From positions 1 through 64,000 of the forward strand of contig CALHBF010000012.1 in the NCBI GenBank assembly GCA_937931205.1: a stretch of DNA of 64,000 bases, given 5' to 3'. Source of the stretch: an uncultured Bacteriovoracaceae bacterium (GTDB lineage Bacteria > Bdellovibrionota > Bacteriovoracia > Bacteriovoracales > Bacteriovoracaceae). How positions within the stretch are numbered: position 1 is the first letter of the stretch; the number at the start of each line of letters is the position of its first letter. Both the position numbers and the translations under genes were made by a program. Below the pieces are notes generated by a model that was given only the letters and a program-made list of their open reading frames with translations, searched no databases and had not been told where the DNA came from. Positions 9,095-17,704 of this stretch are shown here, in pieces.

Positions 9095-10084
9095 ATGAAC
9101 ACTGAGCCACTATTAACACCATCAAATGACCGCTTTGTATTATTCCCAATTAAACACCACGATATTTGGGATATGTATAAAAAAGCTGTAGCAAGCTTTT
9201 GGGTTGCTGAAGAAATCGATCTTTATCCAGATCTAGGTGATTGGAACGCATTGAACGAAAATGAAAAACATTTCATTTCTCATGTCCTAGCATTCTTCTC
9301 AGCTTCAGATGGTATCGTTAATGAAAACCTGGCGATGCGTTTTTACAACGAAGTTCAGCTTCCTGAGGCCCGCTCTTTTTACGGGTTCCAGATTGCTATG
9401 GAAAACATCCATGCAGAAACTTACGGTCTCCTGATCGATACTTACATTAAAGATGAAGCTAAAAAAGATTACCTTTTTAAAGCTATTGATAATATCCCAT
9501 GCATTAAGAAGAAAGCTGACTGGGCCATGAAATGGATTAATGGCAACAGCTCATTTGCAGAAAGACTAGTGGCCTTTGCTGCAATTGAAGGGATTTTCTT
9601 CTCTGGTTCATTCTGTTCAATTTTCTGGTTAAAGAAGCGTGGTCTTATGCCAGGTCTAACTTTCTCTAACGAGCTTATCTCTCGTGATGAAGGTTTACAT
9701 ACTGACTTCGCTTGTCTTCTCTACAGAGATTACATCCAGGATAAGCCAAGTGAATCTCGTATTCGTGAGTTAATTATTGAAGCGGTTGATTTTGAGTGTG
9801 ATTTCATCACAGATGCTCTTCCTGTTTCATTAATTGGAATGAATGCTGAATCAATGAAAGAGTATATTCGCTTTGTTGCTGATCGCCTTATGCGCTCTCT
9901 AGGATATAACAATATTTGGGATGCAAAAAACCCATTTGATTGGATGGAACTGATTTCTATGCAAGGAAAAACAAACTTCTTTGAAAGAAAGGTTTCTGAG
10001 TATCAAAAAGCAGGTGTTGCTAATTCTTCTAAAGATGGCGCATCAGGGTCTCAGTTTAACTTTTCAACAGATATGGATTTTTAA
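9095..10084 (+). CDS. nrdB: Ribonucleotide reductase class Ia, beta subunit
   Basis: 329 residues from the ATG at 9095, preceded by AAGGAG nine bases upstream. The longer frame from 8984 runs through an NrdR box and is rejected. The protein carries the diferric-tyrosyl cofactor that supplies the radical to NrdA. The ExxHxxxY motif gives Glu103, His106 and radical Tyr110, and the FWVAEEIDL segment gives the first acidic ligand region. Both this segment and the C-terminal tail ending DMDF resemble eukaryotic R2 more than E. coli NrdB. nrdA follows 10 bases later, so the pair is an operon under NrdR. Confidence 0.95.
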   Translation: MNTEPLLTPSNDRFVLFPIKHHDIWDMYKKAVASFWVAEEIDLYPDLGDWNALNENEKHFISHVLAFFSASDGIVNENLAMRFYNEVQLPEARSFYGFQIAMENIHAETYGLLIDTYIKDEAKKDYLFKAIDNIPCIKKKADWAMKWINGNSSFAERLVAFAAIEGIFFSGSFCSIFWLKKRGLMPGLTFSNELISRDEGLHTDFACLLYRDYIQDKPSESRIRELIIEAVDFECDFITDALPVSLIGMNAESMKEYIRFVADRLMRSLGYNNIWDAKNPFDWMELISMQGKTNFFERKVSEYQKAGVANSSKDGASGSQFNFSTDMDF

Positions 10085-10094
10085 GGAGTAGAAA

Positions 10095-12443
10095 ATGTTC
10101 GTTACAACACGTTCAGGGAAAAGAGAACCAGTTCAATTCGATAAAATTACTCACCGTATTGCTCAGCTCACTTATGGGCTTGATCCTCAATACGTAGATG
10201 CTATTGAAGTCGCTCGTCGTACGATCAATGGTTTATTTGATGGCATCAGCACTGAAGAGCTAGATAATCTTTCGGCAGAAGTTTCGGCCTATATGACTTC
10301 TACTCACCCGGATTATGCTCGTTTGGCAGGAAGAATTGCTGTCGCAAACCTTCACCGTCAGACTTCTGATTCATTCATCGAGACAATTGATAAACTTTAT
10401 AATTTCTCTAATGAGTTTACTGGTGAGAAACAACCTCTTGTTTCAGAAGAGTTCTATGGTTTTGCTCGTGAGTACAGAGACAGAATCGAAGCAGAAATTG
10501 CTTACTCACGTGACTTTGAATTCGATTATTTCGGTTTCAAAACTCTTGAGAAATCATACCTTTTAAAGGTTCATGGAAAGATCGTTGAGCGTCCTCAGCA
10601 CCTTTTCATGCGTGTTGCTCTTGGTGTTCAGCCAGGCAATATCGAAGAAGCGATGAAAACTTATCACCTCATTTCTGAGGGATATTTCACTCATGCTTCA
10701 CCAACTCTTTTCAACGCTGGAACAAATAAAGCACAAATGTCTTCTTGTTTCCTCGTTGCGATGAAAGACGATTCAATTGACGGAATTTACGAAACGTTGA
10801 AGCAGTGTGCTCTTATTTCTCAGTCAGCAGGTGGTATTGGTCTATCAATCCACAATATCCGTGCAAAAGGTTCTTTCATTAAAGGAACTAACGGAACTTC
10901 TAACGGTATCGTTCCGATGCTTCGTGTATTTAACGATACTGCTCGTTACGTGGATCAAGGGGGCGGTAAGCGTAAAGGTGCTTTCGCAATCTATCTTGAG
11001 CCTTGGCATGCTGATATCGAAGATTTTATCGATCTTAAGAAAAACCACGGTAAAGAAGAAATGCGTGCTCGTGACCTTTTCTACGCTCTATGGACAAACG
11101 ATCTATTCATGAAGCGTGTTGAGGCCGATGCTGACTGGACTCTTATGTGTCCAAACAAATCACCAAATCTTGCTGATACTTACGGTCGTGAGTTTGAAGC
11201 TCTTTATGAGAAGTATGAGAAAGAAGGACGTGGTGTTCGTACGGTTAAAGCTCGTGAGCTATGGTTTAAAATTGTTCAGTCTCAGATTGAAACAGGTATG
11301 CCATTCATGCTTTTCAAAGATGCTGCTAACATGAAGTCAAACCAGAAGAACCTTGGAACAATCAAGTCTTCTAACCTTTGTACAGAGATCATGCAGTACA
11401 CTTCTGAAAAAGAAATTGCTGTTTGTAACCTTGCTTCACTTGCTCTTCCTATGTTTGTAAAAGATGGGAAATATGACCATAAAGGACTTTATGATGTGAC
11501 TTATCAGGTTACTCGTAACCTTAACCGCATCATCGATCTTAACTACTACCCAGTAGAAGAAGCTCGTTATTCAAACCTTAAAAACCGTCCTATTGGAATT
11601 GGTGTTCAAGGTCTAGCTGATACGTTCTTTAAAATGCGTCTGCCATTTGATTCGGCTGAAGCAAGACAAGTAAATAAAGAGATTTTTGAGACAATCTATT
11701 ACGCTGCTCTAAGTGCTTCTGTTGATCTTGCAAAAACTGATGGTCACTACGAGTCTTATGAAGGATCTCCGATCTCTCAAGGCATCCTTCAGCATGATAT
11801 GTGGGAAATGAAAACAACTGATCGTTGGGATTGGACAACTCTTCGTGGGAAAATCAAGCAATACGGAGTGAGAAACTCACTTCTGATGGCACCAATGCCT
11901 ACAGCTTCTACTTCTCAGATCCTTGGTAACAACGAATGTATCGAGCCAGTAACTTCTAACATCTATACTCGCCGTGTTCTTTCTGGAGAGTTTGCGATGG
12001 TTAACAAGTTCCTCGTTCGCGATCTTATTAAGCTTGGTATGTGGAATGAAGAGATGAAGGATAGAATTATTGCTCACAATGGCTCTGTTCAATACATCGA
12101 ATCTCTTCCTCAAGATCTTAAAGAACTTTATAAGACTGTTTGGGAAATTAAGCAGAAGTCGATCCTTGAAATGGCCGCTGACCGTGGAGCATTCATCGAT
12201 CAATCTCAAAGCTTGAACATCCATATGGAAGATACAAACTTTGGTAAACTTTCTTCGCTTCACTTCACAGCTTGGAAGCTTGGTCTTAAAACAGGTATGT
12301 ACTACCTAAGAACTCGTCCAGCAGTTGATGCGATCAAGTTCACAATTAAAGAAACTGCTGCTGTTAAGTCTATGGCCCAGCAACAAGAAGCTTTAATGTG
12401 CTCACTCGATAATCCAGAAGCTTGTGTGTCTTGCGGAAGCTAA
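10095..12443 (+). CDS. nrdA: Ribonucleotide reductase class Ia, alpha subunit
   Basis: 782 residues. An N-terminal ATP-cone (about 1-95) gives allosteric control by ATP/dATP. The catalytic set is complete: Cys218, Asn427, Cys429, Glu431 and Cys444. These positions coincide with the numbering of mammalian R1, showing how eukaryote-like the enzyme is. The C-terminal CVSCGS carries the redox cysteines reduced by thioredoxin or glutaredoxin. An AAGGAG site overlaps the stop of nrdB. A strong terminator follows. Confidence 0.96.
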   Translation: MFVTTRSGKREPVQFDKITHRIAQLTYGLDPQYVDAIEVARRTINGLFDGISTEELDNLSAEVSAYMTSTHPDYARLAGRIAVANLHRQTSDSFIETIDKLYNFSNEFTGEKQPLVSEEFYGFAREYRDRIEAEIAYSRDFEFDYFGFKTLEKSYLLKVHGKIVERPQHLFMRVALGVQPGNIEEAMKTYHLISEGYFTHASPTLFNAGTNKAQMSSCFLVAMKDDSIDGIYETLKQCALISQSAGGIGLSIHNIRAKGSFIKGTNGTSNGIVPMLRVFNDTARYVDQGGGKRKGAFAIYLEPWHADIEDFIDLKKNHGKEEMRARDLFYALWTNDLFMKRVEADADWTLMCPNKSPNLADTYGREFEALYEKYEKEGRGVRTVKARELWFKIVQSQIETGMPFMLFKDAANMKSNQKNLGTIKSSNLCTEIMQYTSEKEIAVCNLASLALPMFVKDGKYDHKGLYDVTYQVTRNLNRIIDLNYYPVEEARYSNLKNRPIGIGVQGLADTFFKMRLPFDSAEARQVNKEIFETIYYAALSASVDLAKTDGHYESYEGSPISQGILQHDMWEMKTTDRWDWTTLRGKIKQYGVRNSLLMAPMPTASTSQILGNNECIEPVTSNIYTRRVLSGEFAMVNKFLVRDLIKLGMWNEEMKDRIIAHNGSVQYIESLPQDLKELYKTVWEIKQKSILEMAADRGAFIDQSQSLNIHMEDTNFGKLSSLHFTAWKLGLKTGMYYLRTRPAVDAIKFTIKETAAVKSMAQQQEALMCSLDNPEACVSCGS

Positions 12444-12466
12444 GACGACATAAGATACTTGTCTTG

Positions 12467-12500
12467 AAAGGGCACCATTGACGGTGCCCTTTCTTTTTTT
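12467..12500 (+). terminator. Rho-independent terminator of nrdBA
   Basis: A 10-bp perfect stem (AAAGGGCACC at 12467-12476 with 12483-12492), a six-base loop, and then CTTTTTTT. Confidence 0.92.
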
Positions 12501-12511
12501 AGGGGTCAAAC

Positions 12512-13162
12512 TTGTTCTGGGAAGACTTTGTTCAAGCAACGTGCTTACCAAATAACTGTGGATGTGAATTGATTCGCTTTGGAGAGTGGATCAGGCAGCC
12601 TGCAAATTTCTTTTCCTCTTTGTCCTACGTCTTCATTGGAGTCAGACTTCTTTTCATTTCTAAAACTTTTTATCAACGATTTTGGTCATCACTCTGTATT
12701 GTTTTAGGAATAAGTAGCCATCTGGCCCATGCAAGTTTCGTACAAGTCCTTATGAGTATGGATTTTACTTCTATTATTACTCTGATGATTTACCCGCCTC
12801 TGACCATCCTGACTCAAAAAAAGAGTAGAGGATTTCATCTAGCGAGCGTTTTTTTGAGCTCACTCATTATTTTTGGATTAATGTTCTATTTGCCTAAATG
12901 GATTAAAATCATCTCAAGTCTTGGCCTCTTTGCTATGATTCTTATTTATCATATTAGATACATGAAAAATGAATTAAGACATGGCACTTTCTTGGGAAGT
13001 TTGGGTCTTCTCACATTGGGTTTTTTATTTTTTATGCTGGATGAGGCCAAGATTTTTTGTGTTCCTGATACTTGGTACCAGCTTCATTCCCTGTGGCATA
13101 TTTTAACAGCACTGGCCTTGTTTATGTACGGGAAGTGGTCATTTCATTCGGGAAGATGGTAA
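12512..13162 (+). CDS. Alkaline-ceramidase-like (CREST superfamily) membrane hydrolase
   Basis: 216 residues with several membrane segments. The zinc site of alkaline ceramidases is present with exact spacing: Ser69-x3-His73, Asp84 eleven residues on, and His192-x3-His196. An N-terminal CELIRFGEWIRQPAN stretch with downstream serines is usual in bacterial relatives. The enzyme would hydrolyse the amide of ceramide or a similar lipid in the membrane. The start is TTG, with AGGGGT five bases upstream. It overlaps the next, convergent gene by 19 bases. The family assignment is mine from motifs, and the substrate is inferred. Confidence 0.72.
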   Translation: MFWEDFVQATCLPNNCGCELIRFGEWIRQPANFFSSLSYVFIGVRLLFISKTFYQRFWSSLCIVLGISSHLAHASFVQVLMSMDFTSIITLMIYPPLTILTQKKSRGFHLASVFLSSLIIFGLMFYLPKWIKIISSLGLFAMILIYHIRYMKNELRHGTFLGSLGLLTLGFLFFMLDEAKIFCVPDTWYQLHSLWHILTALALFMYGKWSFHSGRW

Positions 13163-13968
13163 CTCATATCCGTCTTTTTACTTTCAAATTCATCCACTTT
13201 CGCAGGAATAGGGAAGTGAGGTCTAAATGGGATTTGCCATTTATCAGGCGTTTTTTGAAGTACTAGAAACTTTTCATTACTTTGGATATCAAAGCCCATT
13301 TTTTTGAGTTCATGATAAGCTTCGCGCTCCTCAATCTTAAGCCCGTCTTGATAGAAAGCAATTGGCCCAACACCGGTATGAAGAGAAACTCCTCCCTTCT
13401 TAAGGACTCGCAAAGTCTCCGAAAGAAATTCAAATTTGTACTTAATATTGGAAAGCAAATTATAGCTGTAGATGAGATCAAACCTTTCATCCCCATAAGG
13501 GATAGCATTTCCATAATCAAGATCTCGGAAGAGTAGATAGGGAAGTTCGATTTCTTTTAATTCTTCAGGGGTAAAGATTCCTGCTGCTAAAGCGCTGCCG
13601 CCAATGTTCTCACGGCGGTAAATGTTATGATTTTTTCTCCTGTTAATGACATAGAATTCAACATCAGGAAATTTCTTTTTAAGCTCCATTAGGGCCAGTC
13701 CATTACCTGCACCAATTTCCATAACTCGTGTTTTATCTCTCAGCAAACGATTCGCCGTAATTCTCTCTTCAATGACTTCTTCTAGAGTATAAGGATTATA
13801 GGCCTGATTCACCTGAGCTAAGTGATGGACCCGATCTCCTTCTTGTTGTTGTTTATTAAAGCTCTCCCAATTAGTCTTATTCATCTCTTCACCAGTCTGA
13901 AAGTATAAAGACAGGGCAAAGAAGATAACAAGACATGAAAAGGCGAATATAAATTGCTTTAAGTACAT
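13144..13968 (-). CDS. Membrane-anchored class I SAM methyltransferase
   Basis: 274 residues. An N-terminal hydrophobic anchor (about 5-23) is followed by a methyltransferase domain whose motif I reads EIGAGNG (84-90). FDLIYSYNLL and VLKKGGVSLHTG follow in the usual order. The anchor places the catalytic domain either at the cytoplasmic face or outside. The substrate is not evident. The 3' end overlaps the ceramidase-like gene on the other strand by 19 bases. Confidence 0.7.
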   Translation of the reverse strand: MYLKQFIFAFSCLVIFFALSLYFQTGEEMNKTNWESFNKQQQEGDRVHHLAQVNQAYNPYTLEEVIEERITANRLLRDKTRVMEIGAGNGLALMELKKKFPDVEFYVINRRKNHNIYRRENIGGSALAAGIFTPEELKEIELPYLLFRDLDYGNAIPYGDERFDLIYSYNLLSNIKYKFEFLSETLRVLKKGGVSLHTGVGPIAFYQDGLKIEEREAYHELKKMGFDIQSNEKFLVLQKTPDKWQIPFRPHFPIPAKVDEFESKKTDMSYHLPE

Positions 13969-14050
13969 GATGGTATCAAATCTGATTTATCTTCTTTTGA
14001 CAATTTTTTTAGGGATACCTACAATTGACTCTCAAGACTAAAGAGGGATT

Positions 14051-14497
14051 ATGAAATTTTTTACTTTGGCATTATTATTTATCACTTTTTCAGCTTGGGG
14101 TTATGAACCTGATAAACTGGGCGTCGGTATGATGATCGGAAACCCTACAGGTGTGAATGGAAAATACTGGTTAGAGGGAGACCGTGCAGTAGATGCAGGA
14201 CTAGGGATGTCTTTTGGAAGACGCTCTGAACTGAGCATCCATGGGGATTACCTGTTTCACCAACGAGAAGCTCTTTATTACAACGATGTTCATCCACTGG
14301 ATCTTTATTATGGTATTGGTGGCAGAATGGAGTTCTCTGAGGGGCTGGAGATCGGAGTAAGGCTTCCTGTCGGGATTACTCATTTTTTCGAAGAGCGTAA
14401 TGCTGATGTCTTCACTGAAGTTGCGCCAGTTGTTGATTTCATTTCTAAAGTTGGAATTGAATTCCACTTTGTATTAGGTGCAAGATACTATTTCTAA
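14051..14497 (+). CDS. Small outer-membrane beta-barrel-like protein
   Basis: 148 residues with a signal peptide (cleavage after about residue 18, SAWG). The mature part alternates short Gly/aromatic-rich strands (GVGMMIGNPTGVNGKYW, DAGLGMSFG, LGARYYF) and ends in Phe, a signature of barrel proteins assembled by BAM. At about 130 residues it could form a small barrel. The specific function is unknown. An AGAGGG site lies before the ATG. Confidence 0.62.
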   Translation: MKFFTLALLFITFSAWGYEPDKLGVGMMIGNPTGVNGKYWLEGDRAVDAGLGMSFGRRSELSIHGDYLFHQREALYYNDVHPLDLYYGIGGRMEFSEGLEIGVRLPVGITHFFEERNADVFTEVAPVVDFISKVGIEFHFVLGARYYF

Positions 14498-14504
14498 AAA
14501 AATA

Positions 14505-14542
14505 AGCTGCTCGTTGTTTCAAGACGAGCAGCTGTCTTTTTT
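14505..14542. terminator. Bidirectional terminator between convergent genes
   Basis: A 10-bp stem (AGCTGCTCGT at 14505-14514 with 14524-14533) is followed by a T-rich tract on the plus strand. An A-run before the stem serves as the T-tract on the minus strand. Confidence 0.88.
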
Positions 14543-15071
14543 ATTTAACTTTAAAGCTAAATTCATCCAGCTTTTTTGAGTGATTCTTATCAAAGATGAC
14601 GATCTTAATTGTTTCACTTCCCGGTTTCACTTCGATGGTTTTGCCAGGAATAACCTCACCGGAATAATAAGCGTTAAAATAGATGGTATCTTTGCCCTTT
14701 AGCTGAGCTTTGGTGAGTTCCCCTAGGATACGTGGGGGCTGCTCCAGTCCTAGGCTAATTTTGGCAGTGGCCAATAGGTTCTTGTAGCTATCAAGGTTTT
14801 TGACTTGGAGATTAACCGGAAAAGGCACTAATAATTTGATATTAACTTCACCTTCTAGGTCACAAGTCTTATTAAATTTCGTTTTATATTTTAAGATCTC
14901 AAAGATATCCGTCGGTCTTAGGTTAAATTTGTTGCAGCCTTTGATCTTGAAGTTATCTTTAGATTGGTCGAATAGCCTAATGAGAGCAGATCGATTAGAT
15001 TGAGTAGTTGCATTAGCTGAAGACAAGAACAAGCTTAAAACTAAAAGTAAAATGTACATTTTATGGCCCAT
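14541..15071 (-). CDS. Secreted protein of unknown function
   Basis: 176 residues, or 172 if the second Met (15059) is used. A signal peptide ends near SANA. Two cysteines in the mature N-terminal half (KGCNKF and NKTCDLEG) may form a disulfide. The C-terminal half looks beta-rich, with phrases such as GKTIEVKPGSETIKIVIFD that suggest an immunoglobulin-like fold. I do not recognise a family. It shares a bidirectional terminator with the gene on its 3' side and is divergent from a response-regulator gene. Confidence 0.6.
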   Translation of the reverse strand: MGHKMYILLLVLSLFLSSANATTQSNRSALIRLFDQSKDNFKIKGCNKFNLRPTDIFEILKYKTKFNKTCDLEGEVNIKLLVPFPVNLQVKNLDSYKNLLATAKISLGLEQPPRILGELTKAQLKGKDTIYFNAYYSGEVIPGKTIEVKPGSETIKIVIFDKNHSKKLDEFSFKVK

Positions 15072-15125
15072 GGGTTGAAGTCAAGTTGCAAGCAGACTAA
15101 AATAATGAAGTCCTAGGAGATCATT

Positions 15126-15833
15126 ATGATGGATGATTCGTTGAAAGGAAAGACTCTACTGGTAGTTGATGACGAGAACGATCTTCGTGAGATTATTGCT
15201 TCTGAGCTTGAGTATTTTGGGGCCACCGTTTTTCAAGCTGATTCTGTTAAGAAGGCCCTTGAAATTCTAAACTTTCATTACGTAGATTTGATTATCTCTG
15301 ATATTCGTATGCCAGGTAGTACAGGGGTAGATCTCCTGAAGAAGGTGCGTTCAGAAAACAATGCCGGACCTGCTATTATTCTCATTACCGGATTTGCTGA
15401 TATTGATTCCTCAGAAGCCTTTGCTCTTGGAGCAGAGTCGCTTATTCATAAGCCTTTTGATATCGATTCACTTTTAAAGTGTGTCCTTACCTTCACTCAA
15501 AAGTTTCCTGAACGTTTTAATCGAACAGAGAATGTTGAGGGACCTTTTCATTTCTACCTTTCGGGAAATCTAAAAGATGAGTTGGGGAAAAATCTAATTC
15601 TAGGAAGAGGTGGGATGAAAATCTGTTATAAAGATCAGCCAACACCTCTTGGTGCTCTAAGAGCAATAGAGCTTCATTTCAAAGATCAAACGCTAAGGTT
15701 TGATGGGATCATTCGCTGGAAAAAGATCCAAGGTGAAAAAGTTTGTGTGGGTGTAGAGTTTGTGAAACTGGATCAGGATATGGTTTCATTGGCCACTCCT
15801 TTCCAAGAAGTCACTCCTTATATCCCTTTTTAA
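15126..15833 (+). CDS. Response regulator: receiver domain plus PilZ-like domain
   Basis: 235 residues. The receiver domain (about 8-122) has the acidic pair Asp15/Asp16, phosphoacceptor Asp59 in SDIRMPG, and the HKPFD lysine. The second half (about 135-235) resembles a PilZ domain by its ending, which reads like CVGVEFVKLD, but the usual RxxxR and (D/N)xSxxG c-di-GMP motifs are not visible. It may therefore be a non-binding PilZ relative used for protein contacts. No kinase gene lies beside it. TAGGAG lies upstream of the ATG. It overlaps msrA by four bases, convergent. Confidence 0.72.
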   Translation: MMDDSLKGKTLLVVDDENDLREIIASELEYFGATVFQADSVKKALEILNFHYVDLIISDIRMPGSTGVDLLKKVRSENNAGPAIILITGFADIDSSEAFALGAESLIHKPFDIDSLLKCVLTFTQKFPERFNRTENVEGPFHFYLSGNLKDELGKNLILGRGGMKICYKDQPTPLGALRAIELHFKDQTLRFDGIIRWKKIQGEKVCVGVEFVKLDQDMVSLATPFQEVTPYIPF

Positions 15834-16318
15834 TTTCTGATATAGTGGCAGGTATACCCTGCAGGGTATTTCTGTAGATAATCCTGATGTTCTTCCTCAG
15901 CAGTCCAAAAACGATCAAAGGCTTCAACTTCGGTCACCACCGGTTCTACAAACCTTTTTAGTTTATTAACTTCATCGATAACCGCATAGGCTTCTTGTTC
16001 TTGATCCTGATCATGAAAGAAGATCGCCGAACGATATTGAGTTCCTTTATCATTTCCCTGACGATTAGGAGTAGTTGGGTCATGAATTCTAAAAAAGAAG
16101 TGGAGAAGTTCTTTGAAAGAGAGCTGGTCCTCATCAAAGAAGATATCGATGGCCTCAGCATGGCCGGTAATTCCTGTGCAAATCTCACGATAAGTGGGCT
16201 CTGGCAAGGTTCCGCCCGTATATCCTACTTGGGTATCTAGAACGCCCGGAAGTTTTCTGATCAATTCTTCAACTCCCCAAAAACAGCCTCCAGCAAGTGT
16301 CGCTCTTTTTTTATTCAT
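15830..16318 (-). CDS. msrA: Peptide methionine-S-sulfoxide reductase MsrA
   Basis: 162 residues. The catalytic GGCFWGVEE motif places the nucleophile at Cys12. Further hallmarks are GYTGG, the YREICTG segment and HAE. It repairs oxidised methionine using thioredoxin. A C-terminal CHYI supplies a possible recycling cysteine. It is divergent from an RNA methyltransferase gene. Confidence 0.95.
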   Translation of the reverse strand: MNKKRATLAGGCFWGVEELIRKLPGVLDTQVGYTGGTLPEPTYREICTGITGHAEAIDIFFDEDQLSFKELLHFFFRIHDPTTPNRQGNDKGTQYRSAIFFHDQDQEQEAYAVIDEVNKLKRFVEPVVTEVEAFDRFWTAEEEHQDYLQKYPAGYTCHYIRN

Positions 16319-16352
16319 AATCCCAGACCCCTTAGTGTTTTTAGATACCTTT

Positions 16353-16361
16353 TGCTATAAT
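16353..16361 (+). promoter_or_regulatory. Extended -10 promoter element placing +1 at the start codon
   Basis: TGCTATAAT is a perfect extended -10. The last base is six bases from the ATG at 16368, so transcription would begin at or next to the start codon. No Shine-Dalgarno is present. The mRNA is predicted to be leaderless. Confidence 0.6.
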
Positions 16362-16367
16362 CACTAT

Positions 16368-17246
16368 ATGAAAAATATGAAAGGTGAACAAGGTTTCGTT
16401 GAATTCTATTCTCAGATGTACGGAGAGCGCTGGCCCGCACTAAAACAAGCACTGTTAAGCGAGCATCAGTACGTGGCGGTGGCCAATCCTTACTCAAACT
16501 TTAAATTCGATTTCACTCCGATTCAAAATGAAAGTATTCGGTTTGAGCATCACATTGCGCCGAATTTTGAGCGCCCGGCCCCAACAGAAGCTGGCTACTT
16601 TAATTATTACTTGATGGATGCTGCCAGTATTCTTGCCGTAGAAGCCTTGAATATTGAGCCGGGTAATCGTGTGGTTGATCTTTGTGCTGCTCCAGGTGGG
16701 AAAAGCCTTCTATGCGCTTATAAGCTCAAAGAAACAGGCCTTCTCGTATCAAACGATCGATCGGCCGCTCGCAGAGCGAGAATTCATAAAATTTTTGATG
16801 AGTATATTCCAAAAACCAAACAGGCCAATCATAAAGTGACGGCCCATGATGCTACCAAATGGTGTCTTTACGAAAAATCGGTTTATGATCGAGTTCTTTT
16901 AGATGCTCCTTGCTCGTCAGAGCGCCACGTCTTGGAAGATGCTAAAGAGTTGAGTCTTTGGTCTGTTGGACGCACGAAGGCCATCGCGATGACTCAGTTT
17001 GCGATGCTTGCCAGCGCCCTTGATATTGTAAAAGTCGGCGGAAGAATCGTTTATTCAACTTGTGCTCTTTCAAAACTTGAAAACGATGACATTATTCGTA
17101 AGCTTTATCAGAAACGTGAAGGAAGATTTGAGCTTAAGCGAATGGAGTTTTCATTTGGTGAACCTACTGAGTTTGGGTGGCAGGTCCTTCCTGATCAGTC
17201 AGGTTGGGGACCCTTTTATCTGGCCATTATCGAGCGTATAAAATAA
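16368..17246 (+). CDS. RsmB/NOP2/NSUN-family RNA (cytosine-5) methyltransferase
   Basis: 292 residues from the ATG at 16368; an upstream in-frame extension lies antisense to msrA and is rejected. SAM motif I is DLCAAPGGKS (about 104-113). Motif VI DAPCSS has Cys182 and motif IV STC has Cys232, the two cysteines of m5C methyltransferases. Its size without a PUA or NusB domain resembles NSUN4-like enzymes, so the target is probably rRNA or tRNA. The initiation region lacks a Shine-Dalgarno (see the promoter entry). Confidence 0.88.
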   Translation: MKNMKGEQGFVEFYSQMYGERWPALKQALLSEHQYVAVANPYSNFKFDFTPIQNESIRFEHHIAPNFERPAPTEAGYFNYYLMDAASILAVEALNIEPGNRVVDLCAAPGGKSLLCAYKLKETGLLVSNDRSAARRARIHKIFDEYIPKTKQANHKVTAHDATKWCLYEKSVYDRVLLDAPCSSERHVLEDAKELSLWSVGRTKAIAMTQFAMLASALDIVKVGGRIVYSTCALSKLENDDIIRKLYQKREGRFELKRMEFSFGEPTEFGWQVLPDQSGWGPFYLAIIERIK

Positions 17247-17260
17247 TTCAAAGGAAAAAT

Positions 17261-17704
17261 ATGAACCCTAAAAATTTCAAATCAACCAAGCGCTTTTCCG
17301 GTTTTCCATGCACCCATCGTCAGTGGCGTGCCAGTTCTCACTGCCGTTTTGTCCATGGTTATTCTCGTGAGTTTTACTTTGAGTTTGAAGCGAGTGAATT
17401 AACTCCTGAAGGATGGGTCGTTGATTTTGGTGGCCTTAAAGAGCTTAAAGCATGGTTGAATCATATGTTTGACCATACTTTTCTAGTGGCCCAGGATGAT
17501 CCAGAACTTGCTACTTTTGAAGAGTTGCATAAGCGTGGGGCCATTCAGTTAAGAGTTCTTCCTAACCCAGGAATGGAAGGAACTTGTGAATTTGTTTATA
17601 ATGAGGCCAGCAAGATCTTGAAAAAGCTTTATGGTAATCGAGCTTGGATTTCTTTTGTAGAAGTCAAAGAGAATGAAAATAACTCAGGACAATTTATTCC
17701 ATAG
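17261..17704 (+). CDS. 6-pyruvoyl-tetrahydropterin synthase / QueD family protein
   Basis: 147 residues, starting at the ATG with AAAGGA seven bases upstream. It has the short T-fold of this family: a His-rich start (CTHRQW, SSHC, VHGY), VVDFGGLK, a MFDHTFL segment and a VEVKE end. In classical QueD the zinc ligands are AxH plus HGH; here the last position reads HGY, while an extra His sits in CTHRQ, so the site seems rearranged. The subfamily role (queuosine or another pterin path) is not decided by context. It follows the RNA methyltransferase by 14 bases. Confidence 0.75.
   Translation: MNPKNFKSTKRFSGFPCTHRQWRASSHCRFVHGYSREFYFEFEASELTPEGWVVDFGGLKELKAWLNHMFDHTFLVAQDDPELATFEELHKRGAIQLRVLPNPGMEGTCEFVYNEASKILKKLYGNRAWISFVEVKENENNSGQFIP

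Noticed and set aside
16194-16367. 58-codon N-terminal extension of the NSUN-type methyltransferase
   Set aside because: It is antisense to conserved msrA sequence and has no ribosome site or family similarity.
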